A stretch of 6,331 nucleotides of DNA from UBA9647 sp035506075 (lineage in GTDB: Bacteria > Bacteroidota > Ignavibacteria > UBA10030). The stretch covers positions 1 to 6,331 of the forward strand of contig DATJQB010000507.1 in NCBI GenBank assembly GCA_035506075.1. Direction: 5' to 3'. The stretch's first letter is position 1, and the number at the start of each line of letters is the position of its first letter. Below are positions 6,317-6,331 of the stretch, in pieces. A program made the position numbers and the translations under genes. The notes under the pieces are model-generated. The model made no database searches. It was not told where the DNA came from and saw nothing but the letters and a program-made list of their open reading frames with translations.

Positions 6317-6331
6317 TACATGTTGCTTACT

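Noticed and set aside
6268..6331. A tRNA or other known RNA gene at the right edge
   Set aside because: The hairpins do not fit a tRNA cloverleaf or a CCA end, and too little of any upstream transcript is visible to name an RNA.

Overview
This window is a compact, single-direction gene block. Every gene I can support lies on the minus strand, so transcription runs from the right edge to the left. In transcription order it holds clpS (ClpAP/ClpCP adaptor), alaS (alanyl-tRNA synthetase), a pcrB/GGGPS-family prenylglyceryl-phosphate synthase, a gmhA-like SIS-domain sedoheptulose-7-phosphate isomerase, a polyprenyl glycosylphosphotransferase (the priming enzyme of surface glycan synthesis), and the first ~30 codons of a small membrane protein cut by the left edge. 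Gaps are 20, -4, 15, 53-86 and 16 nt, which looks like one operon. The only real intergenic space is at the right edge (about 6165-6331).

The genes suggest a Bacteroidota / FCB-group bacterium of moderate GC content. The main reason is the GGGPS-family protein, whose motifs look like the group II type known from Bacteroidota. The lineage call is inferred from protein families and is not proven. A GGAGGG Shine-Dalgarno and a sigma70-like promoter precede clpS.

Right edge: a rho-independent terminator reading on the minus strand (6265-6296) closes an upstream transcription unit that lies mostly outside the window. A -35/-10 pair (6210-6238) follows, then a 5' leader of roughly 40 nt with a strong ribosome binding site before the GTG start of clpS. 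From there protein quality control (ClpS), translation (AlaRS), phospholipid ether precursor synthesis (GGGPS) and cell-surface glycan genes (GmhA, PGT) follow without a further terminator that I can see.

How they work together: GmhA and the PGT plausibly serve one surface-glycan pathway, with heptose precursor supply and first-sugar transfer to undecaprenyl phosphate. GGGPS draws on the polyprenyl diphosphate pool and so belongs to envelope lipid chemistry. ClpS and AlaRS are housekeeping genes that probably provide steady co-expression.

I found no mobile element, CRISPR array, tRNA, rRNA or clear novel defence or biosynthetic system. The most notable points are the bacterial GGGPS translationally coupled to alaS, an AlaRS about 75 residues longer than the E. 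coli enzyme with the extra length in two linkers (one carrying a palindromic hairpin), and a Phe at the gatekeeper position of the ClpS N-degron pocket.
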